Below, piece after piece: positions 1 to 13,178 of a stretch of DNA of 64,000 bases. A program made the translations under genes and the position numbers. This DNA comes from Membranipora membranacea (Eukaryota; Bryozoa; Gymnolaemata; Cheilostomatida; Membraniporidae): positions 24,368,001-24,432,000 of the forward strand of contig OU612073.1 in NCBI GenBank assembly GCA_914767715.1, in the 5' to 3' direction. The first letter of the stretch is position 1; each line of letters starts with the position of its first letter. Under the pieces are notes generated by a model that saw nothing but the letters and a program-made list of their open reading frames with translations, was not told the origin of the DNA and searched no databases.

Positions 1-484
1 ATAAGGCAATAATATTTCGCCGCCCATGCCTCGGGAGGCGAGTGATAAGACATCGGATTTTAATCAACCTTTTTAATCAACTCAGGGGTGATACAAATAG
101 ACTGAAACAAGGGTAGGGTGAATTACAGGACTTGTGTGTCAACTTTGCCCTCAAATGAGCAGCAGAAGGTAAAATCTGCTTGAAGGCACTATTCCCTTAG
201 ATTGAATATAGTTTTCCCTTCAAAGCGTTACAGGGGTCAAATTTAGCGCTTGCGCTTGGAAAAACAAATAATTAATAATATCGAAATATTGTTTCTGGGC
301 CCATGGGTGACATTCTCATTGATGTCAATAACCTAACTATGTGTCGACACCCTTCTGCCCCTGTGTCGTGAGGATAGAGAAATGATGCAGTAAGGATCGC
401 CACAGCTTACCTTGAATATATTTCCTTATCTTCTCCTTTATGTCTTTTTTAATTCTCCAATACCATGTGCAATAGTAGCTTCAG
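1..484. other. Non-coding sequence at window start
   Basis: No reading frame with convincing splice sites or recognisable protein content is visible here. The last 60 bases are pyrimidine-rich and could be the 3' end of an intron leading into the candidate exon that follows. Confidence 0.5.
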
Positions 485-667
485 GAATAAACTCACCGTC
501 CACCTCCCCACATCAAAGACAGCTTTGATCGAGGATCAGATGATCGTACACAGAGCTGAGTTTGACCTGCTGTCGCTGTGCAGAGCAGTATTCAGAATGT
601 GCGGCGAGCAGAGAGTACTGTCATTCAGAGATCTATCAATCAACAAGAAGAAAATCAATGGAGCAGC
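485..667 (+). CDS. Candidate internal exon of an unidentified gene
   Basis: A stretch of about 60 open codons that is visibly richer in G+C than its surroundings. It is bounded on the left by a pyrimidine-rich tract ending in TTCAG and on the right by a strong donor, GTAAGT, at 668. The frame reads through residues such as HRAEFDLLSLCRAVFRMCGE and SFRDLSINKKKING, which look like soluble alpha-helical protein; I recognise no family. No neighbouring exon could be joined to it with confidence, so it may be an orphan exon of a gene lying mostly left of the window, or a chance open frame. Confidence 0.3.
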
Positions 668-1940
668 GTAAGTGAAAATGATGCCAAGATAATGTCAATA
701 ATAGATGAATAATGATAATTTCTCTAAAAGCGGACACCTCCACATAATAATCATGAATGCATGCTGTCAGCTATGATAATATAATGATAATATAGTAGTA
801 AATTACTCTCCTTCTTGTAGTGCAATCATACATATTTATACATTGACCAAATATAAGACATTCATTTTCTTAAGCTCTTTTGCAATTAGTAGGTTGGGAT
901 TAGAAAGATTTTCCAATTTCTTAACTTACTATATCTAGCTAATTTTATCATTCAGAGTTGAAGGTCACGGGTTTGACCAGCTATGAACTGTACTGACTGC
1001 TAAATTTGGTGTCAACCAGCATTTACCTCGATTACCTATTGTTTAACTATTATAACTAAAAATTCGTAGCTTGGACAGATGATATATGGAGAACCCATAT
1101 CAATACTTATGTACTTTTTTACAACTTTAACCTCATATAAAATAATTTTGGATTGGTTTAGTGACGGCGACTCACTGAGTCTTGATTCTTTTAATGCTAA
1201 TAATATTTATTTCATTTGCTCGCACTTTAACCCAAAAGTGACAAAAGTCTACTATCAATCCCTGCACTTTTAGGATTTATCTCCACATTCACACTTACTA
1301 TGTAAGTATGGTTCGCCACGCGAGAGAGCACGGTATCTCATTCGTAAGCCACAATGCGACAAAGCCCATTATCCCCTTTTCTTTAAAAAATTTGCAAAGC
1401 ACTTTCTAAACTCGTAAACAGCCCAAGTGCATCAAAGTTACACGACTCTACATCAGAGAGTGTCCCACACTAAGTGGCCTGACATAGTGCTGAGAGTTCT
1501 GCTGCATATCGCATTTTTATTCGTTGCTATGGTCTTGCACTGACATTTCCCTATCTTTAACTGTGATTATTTTTATCCTGAAAATTGGACAGTTGGCTCT
1601 TTGGACACCGTTCTGGGCCTTAGTATTTCAATCTTTAATAGATTCCCAACTGTCCCAGGTTAGTGAGATTTTGAACGGATCGAAACCAGGGCCCTTTTCG
1701 CTGCAAGATCGTGATTTATTGGATTTACATAACCTAATCCTTATTTGCATGACTTAATCTCTGCGGGTTATTGTGGCCTTGTATTTTATCAGAACCATAT
1801 CACGTTGAAGAGCTCAGTACAAATCAAGCGGACACACATGTACACAACAAACTGCTTCTGCACAACTCTGCTCTGCACACAGAAATTCAGCCAGATATCA
1901 TAAATCTCAGGCTGCTTAGGGTCTGTCACTAGTTAAACAT

Positions 1941-1963
1941 CCCCCTCCCCCCCCCCCCCCCCT
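1941..1963. repeat. Poly-C tract
   Basis: A run of C broken by a single T, 15-37 bases upstream of a TATA-like box. Such homopurine/homopyrimidine runs often flank promoters but may simply be slippage products. Confidence 0.9.
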
Positions 1964-1977
1964 CCTGTCACCAGCAG

Positions 1978-1984
1978 TATAAAG
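1978..1984 (+). promoter_or_regulatory. Possible TATA box
   Basis: TATAAAG lies about 275 bases upstream of an ATG in good context (2254) that opens a candidate first coding exon. A start of transcription would be expected near 2008. This is inferred from motif and spacing only. Confidence 0.35.
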
Positions 1985-2253
1985 TATTCCGTGTGTTGGT
2001 GAGCATCCAGTTATTTTTCAGGGATCATTAGAAAAGAAAAAGAGTTAGAACAAGGCTCCAAGCTCATACCACAGCATACAGTACGTCACTGAGGTGTGTC
2101 CCTGCCACTCTGTGTTTGTATTATTTCCTATTTGACGCTGTCACTCATATGCACCTGAAGTTCACCGAGTGCTCAGTCGGTGCTCATAATAAAATATAAA
2201 CATATAAAATGAATTGAATAGAATTACTATTGATACGATCATTGAACTTTAAA

Positions 2254-2387
2254 ATGGTAGCCATCGAGGGAATTTATGAGTTCGATTCTGCTGCATATCT
2301 AACTATGAATCTGTACTATAGCCAAGGTACACAAGTGCACCAGTACGACAGCGGCGATGATAATTTAGCAGCAGCGTGTTCTACCAG
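2254..2387 (+). CDS. Candidate first coding exon, unknown gene
   Basis: The ATG at 2254 has A at -3 and G at +4 (AAAATGG). It is followed by 44 complete open codons and two further bases up to a donor GTATGA at 2388, so the exon would end in phase 2. The peptide begins MVAIEGIYEFDSAAYLTMNL and is acidic later on (YDSGDD). A TATA-like box lies 275 bases upstream. No family is recognised and no downstream exon was found to continue it; the next certain + strand gene begins 17 kb away. It is a plausible gene start, or chance. Confidence 0.33.
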
Positions 2388-2781
2388 GTATGAAAATACA
2401 CGCCCTGTAAGTCTATAAGGCATTGATTTGTGGTACAAATGCCATAAAGTGATTAACTGACATTGGCAGCAGGGAAGATATTTCTTCACTTTCAAGCAAA
2501 TTTTGGTGGTTTATGACTGTTTACAGAATATTTATTATCTTTGATATTAGTAGGGATTTTACATAACAAAATCATTTGAAGCAGCTAACGCAAATTCATG
2601 TAAATTAAGTTTTGTATGTGTTTTTGTTTATGGCATCTTATTAGATTTTATTCTTTCCCTAAACCTCAAAATTATCTTTTATTTAACAGAATTTTGATGT
2701 AACAAGCCGGCTGTTCTGAATATGTACAGTTAACTAGCTGAAGTGAGCTAAGTCACTCCATATTTTACACAATAAAGGCAC

Positions 2782-2841
2782 AATTGGAGAAAATCTGCAA
2801 ACTTTATGCTCGAGAATAAAGTTTGCAGATTTTCTCCAATT
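2782..2841. repeat. Perfect 26-bp inverted repeat, 8-nt loop
   Basis: Arm 2782-2807 is the exact reverse complement of 2816-2841; the spacer 2808-2815 is GCTCGAGA. Transcribed, it would fold into a hairpin of about 60 nt without any bulge. Native animal microRNA precursors usually contain mismatches, so a recent foldback insertion or a short hairpin RNA source are both possible. Confidence 0.95.
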
Positions 2842-3498
2842 TTCTCCTCAATAACAAAATCTTAGTGTAAAAAACTCAAATGAATTATTGATGAAATATT
2901 TGAGCAAGTAGAACTTTTTACAGGTTTATTAAGTATTTTTCAAAGAGTTGTTGGCTATTTGATTTGACGCCAGACTTCTGCTGTTTGCAATCCATATCTT
3001 ACAATAAGACTGGGAAAAGAATTCTCTAGGAAATTTTGAGTATTGTTTCTGTGTAGTTGTATGTTTTCGTATTGTTAGAGTACAATTCAAAAGGCCTTTA
3101 AAGTATTCTTCGTGCCTAATTATTTGATTAATTATAACTAATTAACATTGTAAACATGGCCAAACATGTGATTGCTGTGACCTTGGTCATAAAAAGTTCA
3201 TTGGCTTGATATACCGTGTTTACCTTCATGTAAATTTGCCAAGTTTTGACTCATTTGCATTGAGGAGAGGAGTTTGCTGATACAGAAGGAATGCTGAATG
3301 TTGTCCCATAGGTTTAATCAAATGCTAAGATACCTCATTCTACAGTTACTACATATCACATGTTAGTGTTACACTCATACTTATTATTAGATTTTTGTTT
3401 CTGCTGGCAACAGAGTGGCTCGCTCAATTCTCTCCAAACGTAGAATACCACCAAACATGAAAACAAATTAATTCATTGGGTTAATGAATCCATCACCA

Positions 3499-3549
3499 CC
3501 AATACCAATACCAATACCAATACCAATACCAATACCAATACCAATACCA
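3499..3549. repeat. Hexanucleotide microsatellite
   Basis: About eight copies of CCAATA in tandem, followed by CCACC runs. Confidence 0.95.
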
Positions 3550-3799
3550 CCCACCACCACCTCAAGCTGTCACTCTCCTCAGCAGCTTAGTGCACATGGG
3601 AGGAACCTGCTGTAATCACACGCTGACTTACTACTCTTGTAAGCTAATTCCTCATGGGAGGTCGCTATTTTATCTAACTCCCCCACATATTATAAGTTAT
3701 ATTACTTGTTCTTTTTCTGTAACTTATAAACATATCACAACAAACAGCTACTGCTTCGCTAATTGTTTGCCAGATTTCAATTTTTATCATCCCATTGCC

Positions 3800-3853
3800 G
3801 AGGGAGGGGGGGGGGGGTGTCGGGTGGGGGCAAAAGTCTAGGGGGCTCAGACT
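3800..3853. repeat. G-rich dispersed repeat, copy 1
   Basis: A poly-G run is followed by TCGGGTGGGGGCAAAAGTCT and then GGGGGCTCAGACT. Nearly the same order of motifs recurs at 50311-50371 inside an insertion in the third receptor gene, so this is a dispersed element fragment and not merely simple sequence. Confidence 0.7.
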
Positions 3854-4036
3854 ATATAAATGGCCATCTTACACAGGCTGTTAACTGACCAGGTGACAAA
3901 AAAGGCTCCGGTTACAAAGTTTTACAAAGAGTTTGTATAGATATTAAGTACGAATGGTTTATGCAGGCATTAAATCCATTTCGGAGCCTGGGCTTGCTAT
4001 AGGTTTTAGTGTAATCATGTTTGATGGTTAACCCTA

Positions 4037-4345
4037 CCCCCTCCACTCCTTTACCTGGTGGGCTCATGTAGAAGGATAGAGAGAGAGAAGTTTCTCCCTC
4101 CCTACACCCCTATACATATTAACCCCTCTCCACCCCTGTACTTGGTGGGCCCGTGCAGAAGGATAGAGAGAGAAGTTACCCCCTCTCTACACTCCTATAC
4201 ATATTTCCCCCTCCACTCCTTTACCTGGTGGGCCTGTGCAGAAGGATAGAGAGAGAAGTTACCCCCTCCCTACACCCCTATACATATTACCTCCCCTCCA
4301 CCCCTGTACCTGGTGGGCTCATAAACAAGGATAGAGAGAGAAGTA
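4037..4345. repeat. Minisatellite, ~85-bp unit, ~3.6 copies
   Basis: The landmark GGTGGGC...AGGATAGAGAGAG recurs at 4057, 4144, 4227 and 4312, giving unit lengths of 87, 83 and 85 bp. Each unit alternates a pyrimidine-rich block with GGATAGAGAGAGAAG. Open frames across it are by-products of the repeat. Confidence 0.9.
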
Positions 4346-6140
4346 AACATGCAGCACTAATTCAGTTAATAAAGTAGAATAGTAGGAATTCCTAGACATG
4401 CAATCTGCATCAAATATTGATTCCAAACAAACAGATGGCTTGTGATATTGATATAAACCTGTGAGGCTGCTGAAGGTTGTGTTGATTTGTCAGCTCTGCA
4501 GGCTTTTATGCAAAGCAGTTTGAATCATAAGAGACTGGTAGTGAGTGTTAAGTTGAGGAATGGAGACAAACTGCTGACCATACTCTTCATCGCATAGCGC
4601 TGACGTGAACAGCTTCTAATACCTGAGCACGCTTGACTCAATTTTTGGTCAACAATTTTCAATATATTGTTGTCAATGGAAAAAAGAACCAAAAAACCAG
4701 GAACAAAGCCCTATCAAATCCAACAGTACCCAACCTAATTCCTAACAGGGAGAAGTATATGACAAACCCTGATCATTCCCATCTATTTCGGATTTTACTT
4801 TATGCAATCCAGCCAACAATTAATAGCCTCTCAGCTGACTTCTATTCAGTAAATGAGAGAAAGAAGAAGGCTTCACTCCTCCATATGAGCTGAGAAGCAT
4901 CCATGGTTAAGTAACGCAATCAGGTGATTGACCACTAAGCTGTTAACAACGAATCAGGTAAATGATTGGCACTGCATTACCTGCAGCTATTGATTTTTGG
5001 ACATGGAAGCTGCCGTTTAGAGCTTTAGAGCTTCCGAGGAACTGTGCAACTCAGAACGCAGACAAAGCTGTAGTCAGGAAATTAACCTGCTATACTCAGA
5101 CTAAAGCTTACTGAATTACAAAAGTTTAGGTCACTGCCAGCTCCAGTGGTAGATTACATGGCTCAAAGAAATCCAGAAGTTGCGGACTGCAGCGCAAGCC
5201 GCTCTGTACCGTATTAATAATTGATGGATGTAATAATAAAGTGCAGCATTGTAACCCTGGAAATGCCATGATGGCTTTATATATTCTTAATAAGGTTTGG
5301 AAACACCACAGAATGACTGTTCTTGTTTGATTATAACATTTTGTTAAACTATAAAAATTAAATAAACATAGCATAATTTATAGAAAATAATGATATTATG
5401 ACAGGTTTGACTACTGTTTCATGTATCCCCAGCAGAGATCAGCATGAAAACCAGATCTGAAGCCCAACTACATCAATGGTGCAGAGGCAATTACTTTGAC
5501 CGAATTCCTCAGACAAGTCATAAAATGAGTTAGCTGTGACTACTAGACAATCTAACAATAACAAAACAGCTGGACCTTCGAGCAGACTGTGTGAGGAGAA
5601 GGTCACCAATCAGCGTGTGACCTTCTAGTCTCTGGTGTGACTCTATCTAACTGATCAGTAGGCAAATCAATTATAAGGTCTGCTGCTGCCGCTCCGCTGA
5701 CGCTGTCTTCACTTTCTCCACTAAGTCACGCTGACTACGTGACAAAACCGCTGACTGTTGACTGTTAATTCATCCAGGGAATTATAACAAAGGCAGAGCA
5801 GTGGCTTTAATGAGGTGCTATACTAAACCCCTGGAGCACGCTGATCCAATTTACACCGCGGCAGCATCGCAGCAGTGACAACCAATATTCTACCTTTATA
5901 TAACTATTATATATCAAGGGCAGCAGGCTTTCTCAATCCTAGCGTGAAATTAGAATTATTAGGGCCTGCTTTAAGATTGATGAATTAGATAATGTAAGGT
6001 GTGTGGGTGGATAACGATCAGATAGGTAAATAATCAGGGCAGGTCAGTATCCTGTTAATAGAGCTGATCGTGATATAGTGATTATATGAATGAAGCTGAG
6101 TGCTCGATTCTAGTAAAAACAACCCTCCCCTGATCCATCC

Positions 6141-6300
6141 CTCGCTCTCCCCTTCCATCCCTCGCTCTCCCCTTCCATCCCTCGCTCTCCCCTTCCATCC
6201 CTCGCTCTCCCCTTCCATCCCTCGCTCTCCCCTTCCATCCCTCGCTCTCCCCTTCCATCCCTCGCTCTCCCCTTCCATCCCTCGCTCTCCCCTCCCTTCT
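6141..6300. repeat. Minisatellite, 20-bp unit, 8 copies
   Basis: Seven exact copies of CTCGCTCTCCCCTTCCATCC and one degenerate last copy. The strand is almost purely pyrimidine. Because 20 is not a multiple of 3, all frames stay open in rotation and produce spurious repetitive open frames on both strands. Confidence 0.97.
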
Positions 6301-9300
6301 CACTCATGTATCCGAATAAGAACTTGCCAACAAACTGTGCCAAGAAGCTCTTTTGCCTTTGCTATGGGTTTACATACAGCTGCATGTGTTGATTTGGTTG
6401 TTTTGCTGGTTTATCCTCTAGTTTTATGGCTGCTTCATGCAATCTAATGATGACGTAATTAGAGTTGGTTAACTGTTGCTAACCTTGCAAATTAGGAATA
6501 AAAATGACTTCAGCTCCCATGTGAATAAAAACCGTAATGATATTCCGAAAGCATCATGTACTTTTAGTATGTTGAGCAATTTTCTTCTTATGAAAGGAAA
6601 GTTAACTTTTATAACATAGATGTCCTGTCCTACTCGGTCAAACTGAGTCGCCCTTGTTTGTCTCTTTTCTTCTCTGAGATTTTATTTATCCTTGAGCCTG
6701 TACGAAGTTAACACGAGGTTGACTTTATCTTTGCCCCTGTGATTTTTCCGTCTAATTTAGCACAAGTTTCCAACTGATTAGCAGAGTATCCACATCATTA
6801 ACTTGATTATACCAAAATAGTTAGCTTCTGTAGTTCGCGGCCTTGATCGTAGCTGGTCTTAATTTTGGCCTTTATTGCCACCAGACTTCTATTGTAAAAT
6901 ATGTAGGGCTACCATTGCATGGTTAATGCAATATTTGAGAAACCTTGCAGTCAATACTGTAAATATTCAAGTAGAACTTGCGAATGAATGAGAAAATTTT
7001 ACCGATCTTCCACCGCCGGTTGATGTTAACTGCTACAGTGATGCATACTGGAAAGTTTGAGTAAAAATATATGATTTTATTTTCTAAATAAGATAATCAC
7101 AGGCTCCACATTGCTCCTCTTTCAATGATACCCCTTTATTTTCCAGCTAAAGAAATTTCTTCACATTTTTAAATCTATCATTATTTTTACCATGAAATCA
7201 GATATGGGAACAAGTATTTCACCTACTAATACAGGCCCGTCCTGACAGTATACACCATTTATAGAATATTTTGGTTACATACCTCTTTTATAACAGACTG
7301 TTACATATAATACAGATCCAATGTGTGAAGGAGAATATAGGTGGTCTATCCAAGATGTGAGTATTATCCGCTGATACCCCGATACAGTATGGGGTGTTAT
7401 ACTCCACAGGCTGTCACAACCAGAAGACCTGCTGCCTCTCCGCTGTTGCTCAGATTATCCACCGCTCAGATATAATTGATGTAGTTAGCACCTACTATTT
7501 TCACAGACTATTACTGGGCTTGAACACTTTACATATCAGACTCTGTTAATGCTGCCGCAACAGCAGGCTTTGTATTATTGCTGCCTTGTAGCTCCACACT
7601 GCTGATGTGATAACGTTATGGTAATTTATGCCACTATGTTGATTTGTATTAATATAATAATCAGATAAATAAATGTTATAAAGTTGTCAGCTTACTGATA
7701 GATTTCCCAGTTGTATTCCAATGGAGCGGCAGCGTCCCTCTATGTTGTATGTATGTGTGATGTTATATTAGCTATCGGCAGCACCTTAATTTTACACCAC
7801 ACGAGCTGAATTTCTCACCGCTTCTCCGATTACTGACCTTGCAAAATATGAAGATAAAGAAGCATTTGATCTGATGTGAGATTTTAGTGAAGTATTTCAT
7901 GCAGTAGGTAGCTCGGCCGACTCTGTCGGAACGTTGTAGGAGCAGTTAGAACTATCACACTACTGTCGTGCTGAGTGGTATGTCTAGGTATACCCTATAA
8001 GTATTAGCCTAACAAAACAAAACTCTGTATTGATTGCTAGAGCGATTTTCTTTTAAAGCTGGAAAGTAGATTAACATTATTGCATCCTGTGATTTTAAGG
8101 GCTTTAAATACTGACCGCAGCCCAGAGGCAAACAATGGGGATATTTTGATTAAGTCTAGCTGACAACTGGCAGTGAAAGCTCAATTAAGTACCTAGCCTC
8201 GTAATCTGACAATCTGACAGGCTATGGTAACTCCTGGTTATTGCTCTCCATATAGTATCAGGCTAATACTTGACCTATCTTTAATGGGAGAAGGGAGTCC
8301 TTTATCTGTGTAGCTGTGAAAATCTCTCTCAATGACCTTTGTTATGTAAACAAAGAAAAAAACTACATTGTACTGCAGCCAAAAATACCCTGAAATTGTC
8401 TTTTTGTGACTAAGGTTTATCGGAAAATCCAGAATGTTGCATTGTGGGTTTTTTTGCTTTCATCATTAGCAATGAGTATTTATAATCTTTGTTATTAGTC
8501 AGAAGACTGGAATCAGTAGATATATAGTGGCCAAGCCTTGTCACTCGGCCACTTTGTTTGTGACCTGGTTGTAAGACAAAAATTAAAGTCAGTTTACAAA
8601 TATCAGCAGTTATTGTTTGTCTCATTGAAAACAATCACATATCAAATGTTACCTAACTTTCACCCTCAAGCAAATAATAAATACGGCATGTGCCATATAT
8701 CCCATTGGGCCATAAATCAAGGTCTATATCATGATCAATAGTTATTTTTGTCTTCATAGTATCACAAATCTATAATCAGAACACAATATTATCATGATAC
8801 AGGATAAATTTAGCACACAAAGACTCAAAGGCTGTTTACATGAATATAGGACTCATGTTTTATGTTACACGCAGTCAGCTGACATATGAGAGACTCAATA
8901 CTAATCCTGTCTATATGGACTATCCCTTTTAGCTTGAGCTTAGCTGGCTTCCTTTTGAGGAGAGTCTTAGGATAGCAGATATAGCAGCTATAGAACCTGA
9001 AGGCTTAAATGGAAGATTTACACCAGTGTAAATAAAACAATACACCTGACTAATGTTAGCTGATACTAGAAACTTTAAGGTTAGCTGCTGTGCCTTATGT
9101 CAACATGCATGTTATGTTTGTAATTACTGAACTAATTAATTAATTAGCAGCTTTATTTAGTTTATAATGCAGTCTTATAAGCATGAAGTGTGTATTGAAT
9201 AGCAGCCCATAGCTTTGTTCAGCTCAAATGACAGGGATAGTTTAACATTTTGAATATTTGAATATTATGACTAAAGACTTCTCATATTACAAATGTATGT

Positions 9301-9481
9301 AGAGATAGGAACACAGCTGGTCCATTATAGTGCTCACTGTTTCTTACGTTTCAGGCATATGTACAAAAAGGGGGGAGGGGTTTTCCGAGCATGCACAGGT
9401 CAAAAAGAGGACCATGTTGTGAAAATTGACTTTCAGTAAGTCCTAGACTACACAACAAAGACTAGGTTAGACTTATTACAG

Positions 9482-9589
9482 CCTACCCAGTACCTACCCA
9501 GTACCTACCTAGTACCTACCCAGTACCTACCTAGTACCTACCTAGTACCTACCCAGTACCTACCTAGTACCTACCCAGTACCTACCCAG
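9482..9589. repeat. Minisatellite, 11-bp unit, ~10 copies
   Basis: Units CCTACCCAGTA and CCTACCTAGTA alternate irregularly without spacers. The mix of two unit types suggests local slippage and conversion. Confidence 0.97.
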
Positions 9590-12500
9590 CCGCCACAACG
9601 CAGTCATAAAACTACTCATAATCATTTCCACCGGTGGCTAAACTCTATCATAACAAGGGTTTATAACAACATTCAATCGATTGCTGCGTTGTTTTGTTTC
9701 CCAATCCTTTTGGCGGAGAGCCTGCTATTGGTTTCATAAATCTTTAGACAACATTGGCTGGGTATATGCATGATTTTGTGTACATGCAGTTCTTGTATCC
9801 GCAATCAATTATAATGCTAGGTATTTGCCTTCTGCCTACACTAACTTATGATATGTTACAATTAGGATGCATTTCTAAATGCTAAATACTGTACTGAAGT
9901 ATTATTTTGCACTTGTAAGCTGGCCTGGATTATTTGTATGCTGTAAAGTGGATCAGAATGCGCAGTTAGACACAATGACTTTAGTGAAGGTAATCTGGGG
10001 GTGTAATCGCTTTTCACAACGAGAAATACAAAATTCGGTAAATTTGTTATAAAATCCAAGATCGGAACAATTAAATCAATCGATCGGAGTTGTCCATTGC
10101 TGATTTTTAGTGCCCTTTTGTTCTGAGCTGGGCTAATATACCCAGGTGACGGCTGTTAAGAGGGTGTATGTGGTTAAAGTACTTGCTGTTCACTGCATGG
10201 CGATGGTGTTGCAGTAAGTCTAGTCCGATGAAAATTATTTGTTGAATTGATAAACAAACCCACAACGCTATTGGCTAAATTGATTCCTGTATGTATTCTC
10301 CGACAGTCTGAGTCATGGAAGACATGCTGGCAAACCTGATAAACCTCCCTTCACGATATCATTACGCTAGTACACAACAGTCAGCAATACAGCCTTACAA
10401 AATACATGCTTCACTTTAGATGAAATGAATCGACAACTGTTGTAGAAAATTCCTAATATATCAGCTCTTCAATCCATCAGAAGTTGTCTGTTAGTTTCTC
10501 ATGAAGGGACAACTCTATAACTTAATTGCACAGCGTTATGGGTTCACTTCATTATAGATACCAACTACTTCTATATTTGTGTCACTGCAGTATCACATTT
10601 GTAACTTCATAGGAAAAATGTGGAATTTCCCAGAAACCTTGCAGTAAGGCATGAAGTCCCATTGCACAAAATTCACTTTCCCATGCACCCTTATCTTGAC
10701 ATAACGAGGCTAAAATAAAACCTATGAGTTTTAACATGTACCAGGTGCTATCTCAGATCCATCAATTCTACCAGATGTATGAGCTGTACAGTCTATAACA
10801 GTCGGTCAGTCACATAATGAATACATCTGTTGATCTGATTCTCGACAATGTGAAGTCAGATCGTACAACTCCAAACACCGTGGGACAACTCCAAACTCCA
10901 CAATACGCAACCATTGATAATCAAAATAGAAAAGTGGCTTAGTTATAGATTGAGATGATGTTATAAATCAAAATAGAACCAAGTCAACAACAACAAAAAA
11001 TATAACAGGAGATTACAGTCATATGACCAGGGTAGAGATTTGTGAATAGCATTTGCTTTGATTTAAAATGTTTTGAAACAAGATGCAGGGAATTGACATT
11101 AGATTCTGGCACTGTCCGATATTACACACTGGAGAAAATGTTTTCACTTTCTCATTGTTCACCAATCATTCAAGTGTCTGCAAAGAGAGGTGTTTACAAC
11201 TTAGAACTCAGGGATTTAACCCCAACTGTTTGATTGTAAATTTTGACAAGCAAACAAATGCAGGGATTATGTATTGATCTGGGTTAGGTGCGTCCATATA
11301 TTAATATCAATCATGTATGATCAAACACACAAGTGTTGTGGTTTTGGTGGAAATATTCGGAGCTAGATATTCGATTGTTATATAGCCTATATGCTCTTGT
11401 GAATCACAACACAATTTGTGAAAACATTCAGGCGCTTCTCTGCGTTATCGCTGGCTATCAATTATATTTTCGCAACAGTTCAAAAGCATTTCAGAGTGGA
11501 TTACAAAGCTTCAGGCGATAAGACAGGTAAAACCCCAAAATTCTAATTATTTGACAATAATCCTAATTACTAATATTGGCATATTTTGGTCGCAGATAAC
11601 TCTAATTAATTAGTATTACCTACAAGGAAAGAAGCCACCTTATACTTTGCAGATACTAACATGTACTCTTATATCACATCGCTGGTACCAGCTAATTCTA
11701 ACACAACTTTTAGCAATAGAAGATGGATTTTCGGTTTCCACATGCCATTTGTTTGTTTTATTGATACCACAGGAGCATCTCAATCACCCAGACATCCTTC
11801 CACAAGGTTCTTGATTTGGGTGCTTGAACCCGCATATTCTTTTTGTAAAATGGACTCCTTCACTATAATCTTGGACGAAGTTATTTTGAGGGAGGCTTCC
11901 GCTGTAACTTTTCCATTCACAATTAGGAACTTGACGGCACATAAATAAAAGTTTTGTAAATTTGGTGGTTTTTAATTAGCTCTTACCACCTGTTTGGAGC
12001 AAAAAAGTGAAAATTGACTAGATTTATAGAGGAAATATAATTTGGTTTGTCTGGTAGAGTAAGTTGATTGAGTTCGATGATCTATCTTTGATAAAAATTC
12101 AAGCTGAAACTATGTGAGTAATAGATTTGATCTAGAACAGAATATCCCTCAGGACTGAGTAAAATATAACACATCAGTGCATCATTTACTATTAACTCTA
12201 ATATGTAATATGTGGGTCGCTGTTCCCTCTACAGGACAATAGGGCCATGCCGGAAACTTAGATGAATGCATAATGTGGACAATAAGAACTCCTGGTCCTA
12301 ATTTTTAGCTAGCTTATGTAAGACAACAGCCCCAGTGGGTTCTGTTTAAAACCCCAAAGTAAATATACAAGGGCGGATAACAACTCCCAACAGGCTGAGA
12401 AAGTCATCAGTAAACAACTAACATCACAACATAGGAGTGCATGTGTGTCAGAAAATAGAGCATTATCAGTAAATATATGAATCTTTCTTTGCAATAAAAA

Positions 12501-13146
12501 CACTGATTTCAAAATTATTACAACACCGATGATCATCACAACAAAGTAAATATCCGAGTAAGAGGAACCTTCATAACCATCACCTGTACACAGTCACAGA
12601 TATATACAGTATACAGTGCCGGGTATACAGGTAGCTGAGCTGAGAGCTGAACGCTGACTGGTCTGGATGGTTAGCAGAGTCATTTAAGTGCATGTGAAGG
12701 TCCGCAGGCTGCTAACATCCAATCTTAAGTCCCTCAATCAAATCTAAGTCTCTCAATCAAACCTAATATTCTCATCGTCGAGGGAATTAAAAAGCTAAAG
12801 TCACAGAACTTTATACGCTGAGTGAACTGCTCTTAATCTTTTGACTGCGAAAATAAATATTTAGACTGGCACTATACACTACACACAAATCCAAGGACTA
12901 CAACTTGAATTTGTGCTTTTATCCTCACAAATATTCAAGAGAATATAGTATCTTTATAAATAGACAGAAGGTTAGTCATATTCAGATGACTGCAGTCTTA
13001 TACCATTAATCTCAACAACTTCACTATTATGTCAATTTAAAATCTAGTGCACTGTCCAGGCCCGCATTATGTTGGCTAAAATGTTTCATTTCAGCCGCTC
13101 TGTCCAGTGGAAGGCAGCTCTAGACTAACATCGTCAAGTAGGATTA

Positions 13147-13178
13147 GGGCTCTCTCAGGGCTCTCTCAGGGCTCTCTC
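13147..13178. repeat. Short tandem repeat, 11-bp unit, 3 copies
   Basis: Three head-to-tail copies of GGGCTCTCTCA, the last ending in CG. Confidence 0.95.

Noticed and set aside
4058-4377. Open frames rich in Pro, Tyr and Arg
   Set aside because: They follow the 85-bp repeat and have no start context or splice signals of note.
6018-6447. Overlapping repetitive open frames on both strands
   Set aside because: They are produced by the 20-bp minisatellite, which lacks stops in its frames.
9482-9589. CRISPR-like short repeats
   Set aside because: Units are contiguous without spacers and the genome is eukaryotic; it is a minisatellite.
11661-11948. 95-codon + strand open frame
   Set aside because: No family, no supporting splice sites, and AT-rich composition like its surroundings.
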